A DNA stretch of 64,000 nt from PALSA-505 sp036501145. GTDB lineage: Bacteria; Actinomycetota; Actinomycetes; Streptosporangiales; Streptosporangiaceae. Within the stretch, counting starts at the first letter, position 1. Each line of letters begins with the position of its first letter. Below are positions 6,413 to 15,697 of the stretch, piece after piece. Below the pieces are notes generated by a model. That model was not told where the DNA came from, searched no databases, and saw only the letters and a list, made by a program, of their open reading frames with translations. The translations under genes were made by a program, and so were the position numbers. The stretch lies in the NCBI GenBank assembly GCA_036501145.1, contig DASYAV010000133.1, forward strand, positions 62,001 to 126,000, written 5' to 3'.

Positions 6413-8650
6413 GTGAGCCCGGGAACTGTGCTGGCGGAAGCACGCCGCCAGGCGGGCCTCAGCGTGGCCGACGTCAGCCAGCAGACCCGCATCCGCGAGT
6501 CGATCATCCGTGGCATCGAGCAGGACGACTACTCCGGGTGCGGCGGGGACTTTTACGCCCGTGGGCACATCAGGGCCATGGCCCGGGCGGTAGGCACCGA
6601 TCCGGCGCCGCTGATCGAGGAGTACGACGCGGTGCAGGTGCCCCCGGGCGGGATCGGCGCGGACTCCGGCGGTCCTTACCCGGGACCGGACGAGCCGGCC
6701 CCGGGCATCGGGATGCCCGGCGAGACAGGGCCGGCCTACCGGCCGGGCGACGTCCCTCCACCGCCTGCGGAGCTGGGCCTGCCCTACCAGCCGGGCGGCT
6801 TCCGCCCGCTGCCCGCCACCCCTGGGCCGCCCTACGACAGCCCGGCCGGGCACCGCGCACCGGGCCAGCCCATCCCGGCCCTGGACACCGGCAACGTCCG
6901 GCCGATCCCGGCCGATACCGGCCCGCCGCACGACAACGGCACCGGCCCGCCCAGCTTCACCGGCCCGGACACTGCAGCCGAGCCCAGCCCGGCCACCAGC
7001 GGGCCCGGTCCTGCCCAGCCCAGCGCGCCCGCCGGGGCCGCCCCCACCGTCTACACCTTCACCGACCCCAGCGCGGCAGCCGAGCCCGATCCAGGCCCGC
7101 CCAGCGCCGGCTACATACAGCCCAGCCCACCCGCCGGGGCCGCCCCCACCGTCTATTCCTTCAGCGATCCCGGCGCTGTGCTCGACGACGCTCCCGGCAG
7201 CTTCCTGCCCGATCCGGACGCGACATCGGACTTCGTTCCCGGCGGTGGCTACTACGGCGAGCCGGACGAAGAACCCGGTGATGGTGCCGGCCGCCGCGTC
7301 TTCTCCGACTTCGACACGGATTCCGACTCCGTTCCCGGCGGGCGTTTCTTCAGCGAGCCGGGCGCAGAACCCGACGACGATGCCGGCGGGCGTTTCTTCA
7401 CCGAACCGGCCGCGCCATACGACCCCGACGCGCAGTACGACGCGAACACGCAGTACGACACGGACGTCCCATACGGCACGGACGGGCAGTACGACACAGA
7501 CGCACCGTACGAAACGGGCACTTCATACGACGCAGATGTCCCATACGGCACGGACACTTCATACGACGTGGGCGTCCCGTACGACGCGAACGTCGCATAT
7601 GACACCGGCACACCGTATGACACTGGCGCATCGTACGAGACAGGCGTGCCGTACGACGCGGGCGCGCCGTACGGCACGGACGGCACCCGCCGTGGCCGTC
7701 CGGGGTGGCGCGAACCCGGCGCAAGCCAGCCCGAGCCGACCGGGCTCGACGCGCTCTTCCACCGGACCGACGCGGAACCACCACGAGAGGAAGCCGCCAC
7801 CGAATCGCGCGGATACCCCGGCGGGCCCGCGACGGGCGCCTGGGCGGCCCGGCCGGCACCGGGCATCCCGCCGGGCACTTCCCCGCCGGGCACTCCCCCA
7901 CCCACGTCCTACCGGCCGGTATCTCCCCCGCCCACTTCTCCGCGGCGCAGGCAGGCCCGGGCGGGTGCCAGGGGGCCCGCCGGGCCCGCCGCCTGGCGCA
8001 CGGCGCGCGAGCGCCGGCCGGACCGGATGGTGATCATCCTGGTCGGCTTGCTCGTGGTGATCGGGGTGGTGTCCTACCTCCTGCTGTCCGGTTCCGGGCC
8101 GGCGCCACGTTCCCGGCCAGCCGCCGGGGCCACCAGCCACCCCAGCGCCAGCCACTCACCGTCCGCCACGCCCACGAGCAGCAACCCGTCCCCGCCGCCC
8201 AGTCCGCAGGTGCAGACGCTGCAGCCGGCCAGTGCGGCCGCCTTCGGGCCGGCCGGTGGGCACGGTGACAACCCGCAGGATGCCCGGCTGGCCATCGACG
8301 GCCTGCTGCGAACCGCCTGGCAGTCTGAGTGGTACAACACGAGCCACTTCGGCAACCTGCAAAACGGCACCGGCCTGCTGCTGAACATGGGCGGGCAGGT
8401 CACGATCAGCAGGGTCATGCTCAACCTGGGCAGCACGCACGGCGCCGGCCTGCAGGTCCGCGCCGGGTCGTCGCCTCACAGCCTGCGCACGGTGGCCACG
8501 GCGAACGGCACCAGCGGCTTGGTCCGGCTGCAACTGTCCAAACCGGCCCAAGCACGGTACCTGCTCATCTGGTTCACCACGCTGCCACAGGATCCGGCCG
8601 GCACCTACCAGGCGAAGCTCTACAACGTCAGGGTGCGGGGCAGCCACTGA
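6413..8650 (+). CDS. RodZ-like HTH, repeat-rich, single-pass membrane protein with discoidin-like C-terminus
   Basis: The 745-residue protein opens with a RodZ-type helix-turn-helix (about residues 2-72, GTVLAEARRQAGLSVADVSQQT). A long proline- and acid-rich region follows, containing 15 tandem hexapeptides (residues about 336-425). One membrane helix lies near 539-560. The extracytoplasmic end (about 613-745) resembles the F5/8 discoidin-like sugar-binding fold (DARLAIDGLLRTAWQSEW...), also found at the ends of actinobacterial MviN and kinase proteins. GTG 6413 is chosen over ATG 6380 because a GGAAGGGGG site precedes it. A role linking the cell envelope to the cytoplasm, as in RodZ, is inference. 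Confidence 0.75.
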   Translation: MSPGTVLAEARRQAGLSVADVSQQTRIRESIIRGIEQDDYSGCGGDFYARGHIRAMARAVGTDPAPLIEEYDAVQVPPGGIGADSGGPYPGPDEPAPGIGMPGETGPAYRPGDVPPPPAELGLPYQPGGFRPLPATPGPPYDSPAGHRAPGQPIPALDTGNVRPIPADTGPPHDNGTGPPSFTGPDTAAEPSPATSGPGPAQPSAPAGAAPTVYTFTDPSAAAEPDPGPPSAGYIQPSPPAGAAPTVYSFSDPGAVLDDAPGSFLPDPDATSDFVPGGGYYGEPDEEPGDGAGRRVFSDFDTDSDSVPGGRFFSEPGAEPDDDAGGRFFTEPAAPYDPDAQYDANTQYDTDVPYGTDGQYDTDAPYETGTSYDADVPYGTDTSYDVGVPYDANVAYDTGTPYDTGASYETGVPYDAGAPYGTDGTRRGRPGWREPGASQPEPTGLDALFHRTDAEPPREEAATESRGYPGGPATGAWAARPAPGIPPGTSPPGTPPPTSYRPVSPPPTSPRRRQARAGARGPAGPAAWRTARERRPDRMVIILVGLLVVIGVVSYLLLSGSGPAPRSRPAAGATSHPSASHSPSATPTSSNPSPPPSPQVQTLQPASAAAFGPAGGHGDNPQDARLAIDGLLRTAWQSEWYNTSHFGNLQNGTGLLLNMGGQVTISRVMLNLGSTHGAGLQVRAGSSPHSLRTVATANGTSGLVRLQLSKPAQARYLLIWFTTLPQDPAGTYQAKLYNVRVRGSH
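7418..7687 (+). repeat. In-frame 18-bp minisatellite, 15 copies
   Basis: Fifteen consecutive 18-base units encode hexapeptides of form Y-[DEG]-x-[DGN]-x-x, such as YDANTQ, YDTDVP, YETGTS and YGTDGT. Every unit begins with the Tyr codon TAC. The units are diverged, so this is an old array and not an assembly collapse. It lies in the cytoplasmic linker of the RodZ-like protein. Confidence 0.9.
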
Positions 8651-8798
8651 CCGCCGGCACCTCGGCTCCCGCCGGGCCGCGGCTCCCGCCGGGCCTGCCG
8701 CGAATGGCGTGCATTCACTTATCCGACAAATTCCGCATAAAGGAAGATTTCTCGTCGGCCTCGGTGACGCGCGACGGGTTAACGCCATTACGTACGTA

Positions 8799-8828
8799 TT
8801 GACGGAGAATTTGGCTCCTCGTTAGTAT
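8799..8828 (+). promoter_or_regulatory. Sigma-70-type promoter for the S53 peptidase
   Basis: TTGACG (8799-8804) and TAGTAT (8823-8828) are separated by 18 bases, and lie about 110 bp upstream of the peptidase start. Both hexamers are near consensus for the housekeeping sigma factor. The surrounding 8651-8940 gap is AT-richer than the genes and contains no other feature I can support. Confidence 0.6.
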
Positions 8829-8940
8829 CCGGCGGAAGAGCTCGATTCGTGCTCCAGGGCCTGGTAGCAGCACGGTCGTGTCGTGATGACCCATGCGCGA
8901 ACGCGGTGACCGGGCCCGCATCCCCCGAAGGGAGCAGGTC

Positions 8941-10188
8941 TTGTCCCCATTCCCCATGAGGTTCAGGGGCGCCCGCGCGGCTTTCGTGGCCGCCGCGGCG
9001 TTCGGCCTTCTGACCGGGTCCGCGGCGATGGCCTCGGCCGGGCAGGCGTCCACCAGCAAGCCGTCCCACACGGCCGGCTACCGGCGGGCCTGCGCCGCGA
9101 CGCACAGCACCGTCTACGCCTCCTGCATGGCACTGATCCGCACCGGCGTCCGGCAGCACGCCGCCGCCTTCTTCCACAGCCACGCGCCCACCGGCGTCGG
9201 CTACGGGCCGTCCAGCTTCCAGAGCGCCTACAAGCTGCCCTCGTCCAGCGCGGGCTCGGGGGAAACGGTCGCAGTCATCGAGGCCTTCAACGACCCCAAC
9301 GCCGTCTCCGACCTGGCCGCCTACCGCGCAGCCTGGGGCCAGCCCGCGTGCGACAGCTCGACCGGGGCCGGCTGCCTGTCGGTGGTCAACCAGAACGGCC
9401 AAGCCAGCCCGCTGCCGAAGAACTCGGGCACGAGCGGATGGGCCACCGAGGAGTCGCTGGACATCGACATGGTCTCGGCCATCTGCCCCAACTGCCACAT
9501 CGTCGCGGTCGAGGCCAACAACCAGACCGTCAAGTCCCTGGGAACGGCCGACGACGCCGCGGTGACCCTGGGCGCGGACTTCGTCTCGAACTCCTGGGGA
9601 GTCAGCGAAAGCTCGGGCGAGACCGCCAACGACCACTACTTCAACCATGCGGGCGTGGCCGTGGTGGCCTCGGCCGGTGACAGCGGCTACGGCACCATCT
9701 TCCCGGCGACCTCTCAGTACGTCACGTCGGCGGGCGGCACCACACTGAAGAAGGCCGCGGGCAGCAGCCGGGGCTGGACCGAGACGGTGTGGAACGGCAC
9801 CGGCTCGGGCTGCTCGAAGTACGAGGCCAAGCCGTCCTGGCAGACCGACAGCGGCTGCGGCAAGCGGACCGACAACGACGTGGCCGCGGACGCCAACCCC
9901 AGCACCGGCGCGGCCATCTACGACACCTACGACGAGAACGGCTGGCTGGAGGTGGGCGGCACCAGCGAGTCCTCGCCCATCCTGGCCTCGGTCTTCGCGC
10001 TGGCGGGCACGCCGGCCGCGGGCACCTACCCGTCGTCGTACCCGTACGCACACACCAGCAGCCTGTTCGACATCACCAGCGGGTCCGACGGCAGCTGCAG
10101 CCCGTCCTACCTGTGCAAGGCCGGGACCGGTTATGACGGCCCGACCGGCTGGGGCGCACCGGACGGCACCGCCGCCTTCACCGGCTAG
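8941..10188 (+). CDS. Secreted S53-family (sedolisin) serine-carboxyl peptidase
   Basis: The 415-residue pre-protein has a signal peptide (about residues 6-34, FVAAAAFGLLTGSAAMASA). Sedolisins use a Glu-Asp-Ser triad and work at acid pH. Here E170 and D174 fit the ExxxD pair in WATEESLDID, D247 in SAGDSG is the oxyanion aspartate, and S342 lies in GGTSESSP. The C-terminal DITSGSDG...GYDGPTGWG resembles the calcium site. The TTG at 8941 is chosen because GAAGGGAG sits 7 bases upstream; ATG 8956 is too far away and ATG 8893 lacks a site. There is almost no N-terminal pro-domain of the usual length, so processing may differ. Confidence 0.87.
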   Translation: MSPFPMRFRGARAAFVAAAAFGLLTGSAAMASAGQASTSKPSHTAGYRRACAATHSTVYASCMALIRTGVRQHAAAFFHSHAPTGVGYGPSSFQSAYKLPSSSAGSGETVAVIEAFNDPNAVSDLAAYRAAWGQPACDSSTGAGCLSVVNQNGQASPLPKNSGTSGWATEESLDIDMVSAICPNCHIVAVEANNQTVKSLGTADDAAVTLGADFVSNSWGVSESSGETANDHYFNHAGVAVVASAGDSGYGTIFPATSQYVTSAGGTTLKKAAGSSRGWTETVWNGTGSGCSKYEAKPSWQTDSGCGKRTDNDVAADANPSTGAAIYDTYDENGWLEVGGTSESSPILASVFALAGTPAAGTYPSSYPYAHTSSLFDITSGSDGSCSPSYLCKAGTGYDGPTGWGAPDGTAAFTG

Positions 10189-10253
10189 GCACACCGCCTA
10201 ACAGCCACCCAGCGCCGCCCGCCGCCCTCCCCAGGACGGCGGCGCGGTAAGCG

Positions 10254-10288
10254 CGGGGCCGCACCGGTCCGCTCCCGGTGCGGCCCCG
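10254..10288 (+). terminator. Strong hairpin terminator
   Basis: A perfect 14-bp stem (CGGGGCCGCACCGG at 10254-10267 with 10275-10288) encloses a 7-base loop, 65 bp after the peptidase stop. It probably also serves the convergent gene ending at 10396. Confidence 0.75.
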
Positions 10289-10395
10289 TCTGCCACGCGA
10301 TCCCGTACCCGCCACGCTAGCCCGCATTGTTGACTTATGCCACAGTTGTCCATATAAGTTCCGATTCGGGGAGCCGGCTCGGCCTGGACGGTCAG

Positions 10396-12726
10396 CTAAC
10401 CGCCGGGCGCCATGCCGGTGAGGACGTCGTCGAGCACGCCGAGCAGCAAGTCGGCGTGCTCGACGCCGAACACCAGCGGGGGCCGGATCTTCAGCACGTT
10501 CCCGGCCGGGCCGGTCCTGCCGAGCAGGATGCCGCGCTCCCGCATGACCTCGGTGACCTGGCGGGCCAGGCCGGACGCGGGCGCGCGGGTCTCCCGGTCC
10601 TCGACCAGGTCCACGCCGAGCAGCAGCCCGGCGCCGCGGACGTCGCCGATGACCGGATGCCGGCCGGCCAGCTTGGCCAGGCCCTGCCGGAGGTAACCAC
10701 CGGTGCTGGCCGCGTTGGCCACCAGGTCCTCGTCCTCGATCACGTCGAGCACCGCGAGCGCGGCCGCGCACGCCACCGGGTTGCCGCCGAAGGTGCTGAA
10801 CACCTCGGTCTCCTCGGGCACCGCGGCCAGCAGTTCGGACCGGGTCACCAGCGCCGCGACCGGGAACCCGTTGCCCATCGGCTTGCCCATCGTCACCAGG
10901 TCCGGCTCGATGCCGGCGGCCTGGAAGCTCCACAGCCCGGCGCCGGTGCGGCCGTGCCCGGCCTGCACCTCGTCGGCCACCAGCAGCCCGCCCAGCGCAC
11001 GCACCCGGCGGGCGGCCTCGCGCAGGTACCCGGGCGGCGGCAGAAGGACGCCATCGGCCGTGCAGGCCGGCTCGGTGTACATCGCGGCCAGACCGTGGTC
11101 GCCGAGGGCGGCCGCGGCGTCGTCGATGTGCGCGGCGTACCGCTCGGCCCAGCCCGCGGTCTCCCGCCGGTAGGGGCCGCGGTACCCGTCGGGGGCGGGG
11201 ACGGTGGCCATGTGCCCCGGGTGCTCCCCCGCAGCCCACACCTCCGGGGACAGCGCGTGGGTGGCCTCGGTCACGCCGTGATACGCGCCGGCGGTGACCA
11301 CCGCGCCGCCGCGTCCGGTGGCGGCCCGGGCGATCCGCCAGGCCAGGTCGTTGGCCTCGCTGCCGGAGTTGACCAGCAGCACGGCGTCGAGCGAGCCGGG
11401 CAGGCTGGCGCGCAGCCGTTCGGACAAAATCACCACGGCTTCATGCAGGTACCGGCTGTGCGTGGCGAGCAGCCGCTGCTGCGCGGTGACGGCCTGCGCC
11501 ACCCGCGGGTGGCTGTGCCCGGCGACGGCCACGTTGTTGTAGCAGTCCAGGTAGCGCTGGCCGTCGGCGGCGGTCAGCCACACCCCGTCGCCCCGGATCA
11601 GGTGCAGCGGGGTGGCGTAGAACAGCGGCGAGCGGGGCAGCACGCGGCGGCGCCGGCCCAGCAGTTCGCCGGTGTCCACGCGGCGGTAGGGCAGCCCGCT
11701 CGCCGCGGCGGCGAACCGGCCCGCGACCGCGTCGATCCCCGCCGCCTCGATGCTGTCCAGGAAGGCGGGGGCGCCCAGCCCTGTGCTGGCCGCGTACGCG
11801 GTGTTGTCCGGGTAGAGCGCGCCGCGCCAGCCGGTGATGATGATCCCGGTGGCCAGCCTCGCCGCGACCAGGTCGGCCAGCACCGCGGCCTCGTCGTCTT
11901 CCAGCGGGGTGACGCTGGCGTAGCCGGCGATCAGCGCCTCGGCCGCGGTGACCGCGTCGGCGCGGCCGTGCAGCACGTCGGCCACCGCGACGGCCAGGTC
12001 GCAGACCAGCGGGGCGTGCGTCATGTCGCCGAAGTCCACGATGCCGCTGATCTGCAGGCGGTCGTCCAGCAGCACGTTGTCCATGCTCATGTCGGCGTGG
12101 ATGACCTGCGCCCGGAGCCTGGGCAGCACCGGGGCGACACGGTCGTCGAACCGGTCCAGGATCCGCTCGGCCTGCGCCCGGCGGGCGCCGTCGGCCAGGT
12201 GGCCAAGCAGCGGGCGGAGAGTGGGCGCGCGGCTGAGGTCCCAGAGGATCTCGTAGTCGGCCGCCGGGTGGAAGAAGCCGCGCAGGGCCCGGCCGAGCCG
12301 GGCGGTGACCTGGCCGAGCGACCGGATCGCCGGGGCGGTGAGCGCGTCGTTGCTTGTGGCCCGGCCGGGCAGGAAGGTGAACAGCCGCACCGGGTAGCTG
12401 CGGCCGTCCGGGCCGGCCGTCTCGAGCCACGGCTCGCCTGCCGCGGTGGGCAGCGGCCGCATCACCGGCAGGCCCGGGTCGGCCCGCTCGATGTGCCGCA
12501 GCGCGGCGGTCTGCATGTCCATGACCGGCAGGCCGTCCGCCGGGTTGGAGATCTTGAACAGGAAGCGGCGGCCGTCGGCGTCCTCGGCCCGGAAGTTCTG
12601 GTCCCGCTCGCCGGCCAGCGGCGACAGCGCCGCCTCAACACCGAAGCCGTCGGCGAGGATCTGCCGGGCGATGTCCGCCGGAAACACCGGAGGCGGGCTG
12701 GCCAGTGGGTCAAAGCGCTCAGCCAT
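10396..12726 (-). CDS. Fused aminoglycoside-phosphotransferase-like kinase and class III PLP enzyme (amino-alcohol/hydroxylysine kinase-phospholyase type)
   Basis: The 776-residue protein joins two enzymes. Residues about 1-335 are a choline/homoserine-kinase-like domain with catalytic HADMSMDN (H210, D212, N217) and the metal-binding DFGD about 20 residues later. Residues about 350-776 are a class III aminotransferase-fold domain with DEVQAGHGRTG and K615 in GKPMGNG as the pyridoxal phosphate lysine. In animals the separate kinase (AGPHD1) and phospho-lyases (AGXT2L1/2) phosphorylate hydroxylysine or ethanolamine and then eliminate phosphate and ammonia. A fused bacterial version would couple the two steps. 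The exact substrate is inference, and plain transamination remains possible. Confidence 0.85.
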   Translation of the reverse strand: MAERFDPLASPPPVFPADIARQILADGFGVEAALSPLAGERDQNFRAEDADGRRFLFKISNPADGLPVMDMQTAALRHIERADPGLPVMRPLPTAAGEPWLETAGPDGRSYPVRLFTFLPGRATSNDALTAPAIRSLGQVTARLGRALRGFFHPAADYEILWDLSRAPTLRPLLGHLADGARRAQAERILDRFDDRVAPVLPRLRAQVIHADMSMDNVLLDDRLQISGIVDFGDMTHAPLVCDLAVAVADVLHGRADAVTAAEALIAGYASVTPLEDDEAAVLADLVAARLATGIIITGWRGALYPDNTAYAASTGLGAPAFLDSIEAAGIDAVAGRFAAAASGLPYRRVDTGELLGRRRRVLPRSPLFYATPLHLIRGDGVWLTAADGQRYLDCYNNVAVAGHSHPRVAQAVTAQQRLLATHSRYLHEAVVILSERLRASLPGSLDAVLLVNSGSEANDLAWRIARAATGRGGAVVTAGAYHGVTEATHALSPEVWAAGEHPGHMATVPAPDGYRGPYRRETAGWAERYAAHIDDAAAALGDHGLAAMYTEPACTADGVLLPPPGYLREAARRVRALGGLLVADEVQAGHGRTGAGLWSFQAAGIEPDLVTMGKPMGNGFPVAALVTRSELLAAVPEETEVFSTFGGNPVACAAALAVLDVIEDEDLVANAASTGGYLRQGLAKLAGRHPVIGDVRGAGLLLGVDLVEDRETRAPASGLARQVTEVMRERGILLGRTGPAGNVLKIRPPLVFGVEHADLLLGVLDDVLTGMAPGG

Positions 12727-12836
12727 AGCCTCGAAGGCTATCCGTAAGCGCTCCGGCCCGCACCGCCGCCCGGCCCCTCCATGATCGACGGAAGATCAGT
12801 GCCGCTGTTGCAGCACCAAATCCTCCAGCGATCATG

Positions 12837-14765
12837 CTAACTAGGCTCGGGCGCCGTCTCCGGGGCCGCCGGGGGGTCCGTGGCCAGCGACATCAGCAGG
12901 TCATTGAGCCTGGTGACGAACCCGGCCGGGTCTTCGATGATCGCGCCGAAGGTGAGCACGGCCTGGCTGTACAGGACGTGCGCCCACTCGGCCAGCCGCG
13001 GATCGTCGGGGTGCGCGCCCAGCCGCTGGATCAGCGGGTGCCGCGGGTTGATCTCCAGGACGGGCTGGCTGGGCAGCCCGGAGCCGCGCAGCCGACGGGC
13101 CAGGTTGATGTCGATCTCCGGCTCGTCGGCCACGATGCAGGCCGGCGAGGTGGTGAGCCTGCTGGTCACCCGCACATCGTGGGCCTGCCCGGCCAGCGCG
13201 TCCTTCAGCTTAGCCAGCAGCCCGGCGAACTCGGCGCTGGCCTGCTCGGCCGCCTGCTTTTCCGCCTCGTCGGCCAGCGAGCCGAAGTCGGGCGCGCCCT
13301 GGGTGACCGACTGCAGTTGCCTGCCGTCGAAGTCGCGCAGGCTGGTCACCACCCAGTTGTCCACCGGGTCGCCGAGCAGCAGCACCTCGATGCCCTTGGC
13401 GCGGAACGTCTCCAGGTGCGGGCTGGTGCCGCCCGCGGCCAGGGTGGGGGCGAGCAGGTAGTAGATCTTGTCCTGGCCCTCTTTCATCCGGGACACGTAG
13501 CCGGCCAGCGAGACGTCCGCCGTGCCGGTGCCGGATCGGGTCGAGGCGAAGCGCAGCAGCTTGGCGATCTCGCCGCGGTTGCCGTAGTCCTCGGCGATGC
13601 CCTCCTTGAGCACCGCGCCGAACTCTGTCCAGAAGGTGGCGTACTTCTCCGGCTCCTTCTCAGCCAGGTCGGCCAGCAGCCTGAGCACCTTCTTCACCGC
13701 GCTGGACCTGATGTGGTCCACCGCGCGGCTGCCCTGCAGCATCTCCCGCGACACGTTCAGCGGCAGATCCGCCGAGTCGATCACCCCGCGGACGAACCGC
13801 AGGTAGGCCGGCATGAGCTGGTCGTTGTCCTCCATGATGAACACCCGCCGGACGTGCAGCCGGACGCCGCGGCGGGCGTCGGGGATCCACACGTCGTAGG
13901 GCGCGCGGGACGGGATGAACAGCAGCAGCGTGTATTCGAAGGTGCCCTCGATCTTGCTGTGCAGATAGGCCAGCGGGTCGCCGAAGTCGCCGGAGATGTG
14001 CCGGTAGAAGTCGTTGTGGTCCTGCTCGGTGATCTCGCTCTTGGGCCGGGCCCACAGCGCCGATCCCTGGTTGACGGGCTTGCCGTCGGCCGGCTCTTCG
14101 CCGCCGCCGGCCGGCTTCTCCTCCGTCAGCACGATCGGCAGGCTGATGTGGTCGGAGTACTTCTGGATGATCGACCGCAGCCGGAGGCCGTTCAGCAGGT
14201 CGTCCTCGCCGTCGCGCAGGTGCAGCACGATCGTGGTGCCGCGGGCGGGCACCTCGACGGCCTGCACCGTGTACTCGCCCTTGCCGTCGGACTCCCAGCG
14301 CACGCCCTCGGCCGCCGCGAGGCCGGCCCGGCGGCTGGTCAGGGTGACCTGGCCGGCCACCACGAACGCGGAGTAGAAGCCAACGCCGAACTGGCCGATC
14401 AGGGTGGCGTCCTTCCGCTGGTCGCCGGTCAGCGCCCGCAGGAACTCCTTGGTGCCTGATTTGGCGATGGTCCCGATGTGCTCGATGACCTCCGCCTGGC
14501 TCATGCCAACTCCATTATCCGAGACGGTGACCGTGCGGGCCGCCGCGTCGTAGCTGACCCGGATCATCAGCGGCGCCTCGTCCTCGCGCAGCCCGGGCAC
14601 GGCGAACGCCTCGAAACGCAGCCGGTCGATGGCGTCGGAGGCGTTGGAGATCAGCTCACGCAGGAAGATTTCCTTGTTGCTGTACAGCGAGTGCACCATG
14701 AGGTCGAGGATCTGGACCACCTCGGCCTGGAAACTGTGGCTCTGCTGCCCCGTCTGCGCGCTCAT
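12837..14765 (-). CDS. htpG: Molecular chaperone HtpG (Hsp90)
   Basis: The 642-residue protein is full length for bacterial Hsp90. The N-terminal GHKL ATPase domain has ELISNASDAIDRLRF, DNGVGM, GTIAKSGT and QFGVGFYSAF. The middle and C-terminal dimerisation domains follow. HtpG folds and remodels client proteins in the cytosol using ATP. Its ATG shares one base with the stop of the upstream amidase gene, an unexpected pairing of a chaperone with a cell-wall enzyme in one transcript. Confidence 0.96.
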   Translation of the reverse strand: MSAQTGQQSHSFQAEVVQILDLMVHSLYSNKEIFLRELISNASDAIDRLRFEAFAVPGLREDEAPLMIRVSYDAAARTVTVSDNGVGMSQAEVIEHIGTIAKSGTKEFLRALTGDQRKDATLIGQFGVGFYSAFVVAGQVTLTSRRAGLAAAEGVRWESDGKGEYTVQAVEVPARGTTIVLHLRDGEDDLLNGLRLRSIIQKYSDHISLPIVLTEEKPAGGGEEPADGKPVNQGSALWARPKSEITEQDHNDFYRHISGDFGDPLAYLHSKIEGTFEYTLLLFIPSRAPYDVWIPDARRGVRLHVRRVFIMEDNDQLMPAYLRFVRGVIDSADLPLNVSREMLQGSRAVDHIRSSAVKKVLRLLADLAEKEPEKYATFWTEFGAVLKEGIAEDYGNRGEIAKLLRFASTRSGTGTADVSLAGYVSRMKEGQDKIYYLLAPTLAAGGTSPHLETFRAKGIEVLLLGDPVDNWVVTSLRDFDGRQLQSVTQGAPDFGSLADEAEKQAAEQASAEFAGLLAKLKDALAGQAHDVRVTSRLTTSPACIVADEPEIDINLARRLRGSGLPSQPVLEINPRHPLIQRLGAHPDDPRLAEWAHVLYSQAVLTFGAIIEDPAGFVTRLNDLLMSLATDPPAAPETAPEPS

Positions 14766-15697
14766 CAGCTGTGTCCCGCCTTCACTAGAAACCCGGTGAT
14801 CGCGGCGGTGAGCGCCGCTGCCACCTGCTGCTGGAACCTGGCCGAGGTGAGCAGCCCGGCGTCCGCCGCATTACGCATGTTGCCGCATTCGATGAGCACC
14901 TTCGGCACCGTGGTCAGGTTCAGCCCGGCCAGGTCATCGCGGGGCTGGAAGCCGTCGTGGCCGTAGTAGTTGCTGACCGGCATGCTGGTGCGGCTGGCCA
15001 TGGCCTGCCTGACGTCGCCGCCGAACCGGTCCGAGGACGCGATGACCTTGTCGTTCGGGCCGTCGGCGACCGGTTCGAGCACGCTGAACCCGCGCCCCCA
15101 GGCTGGGCCGCCGTCGGCGTGGATGTCGATGGCCACGCTGGCGTGCGCGTCGTTGAGTATGGCCGCGCGGCGGGTTACGCAGGGGCCGACACCGTCGTTG
15201 CTGTACCGGGTCATCACCACCCGGGCACCGGCCCGCCGCAGGTCGGCACGCAGGTACCCGGCGACGTTGAAGTTGTACCTGGCCTCGGTGTACCCGGCGT
15301 CGGTCTCGGTTCCCGTGGTGTCGCAGGTCTCGCTCTCCCGGCCGTTCCAGATCGTCTGGTTGATGTAGCCGGGATCGGCGGCGTTGCCGCCGTTGTGGCC
15401 GGGGTCGATGCCGACCACCTTCCCGGCCAGCGGCCGCGCGGGGGCAGCGGGCGTGGCTGGCGCGGAGCGTGGGCTGCTGGTCCGCCCGGCCGAGGGTGTG
15501 GCCGGCAGGGAGGAGGGATGGCGGGCCGGGCTCGTGCTGTGTCCCGGGTCGCCCGCCACCGCGGTGCCGGCCGGGGCGGCCTTCGCGGCCGGCCACAGTG
15601 CGACGGCGGCGGCCACCACCGCGGCGATGACCAGCACCGCCGCCGCGGCCACCGCGGCCGCCCGGGCGCGTCTGCGTGGGATACCCCGTCTGCCCAT
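14765..15697 (-). CDS. N-acetylmuramoyl-L-alanine amidase (Amidase_3)
   Basis: The 310-residue protein has an N-terminal membrane anchor or signal segment (residues about 12-36), a Pro/Ser-rich spacer, and an Amidase_3 domain from about residue 92. Zinc ligands H101 (DPGHNGG), E138 (YTEARYN) and H193 (DIHADGG) and the catalytic E270 (LIECGNMRN) are all present. It cleaves the bond between muramic acid and the peptide stem of peptidoglycan, outside the membrane. It overlaps the htpG start by one base. Confidence 0.9.
   Translation of the reverse strand: MGRRGIPRRRARAAAVAAAAVLVIAAVVAAAVALWPAAKAAPAGTAVAGDPGHSTSPARHPSSLPATPSAGRTSSPRSAPATPAAPARPLAGKVVGIDPGHNGGNAADPGYINQTIWNGRESETCDTTGTETDAGYTEARYNFNVAGYLRADLRRAGARVVMTRYSNDGVGPCVTRRAAILNDAHASVAIDIHADGGPAWGRGFSVLEPVADGPNDKVIASSDRFGGDVRQAMASRTSMPVSNYYGHDGFQPRDDLAGLNLTTVPKVLIECGNMRNAADAGLLTSARFQQQVAAALTAAITGFLVKAGHS

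Noticed and set aside
7252..7905. Minus-strand repeat protein with Tyr/Ser/Pro units
   Set aside because: The array of GTAC-containing codons is open on both strands. The plus-strand frame has the start site, HTH, membrane helix and C-terminal domain.
10327..12747. 806-codon plus-strand open frame
   Set aside because: It is antisense to the kinase-PLP fusion gene, whose minus-strand product has all catalytic motifs. Long antisense frames are expected where third positions are G or C.
12834..14459. 541-codon plus-strand open frame
   Set aside because: It is antisense to htpG, and its composition is that of a shadow frame.
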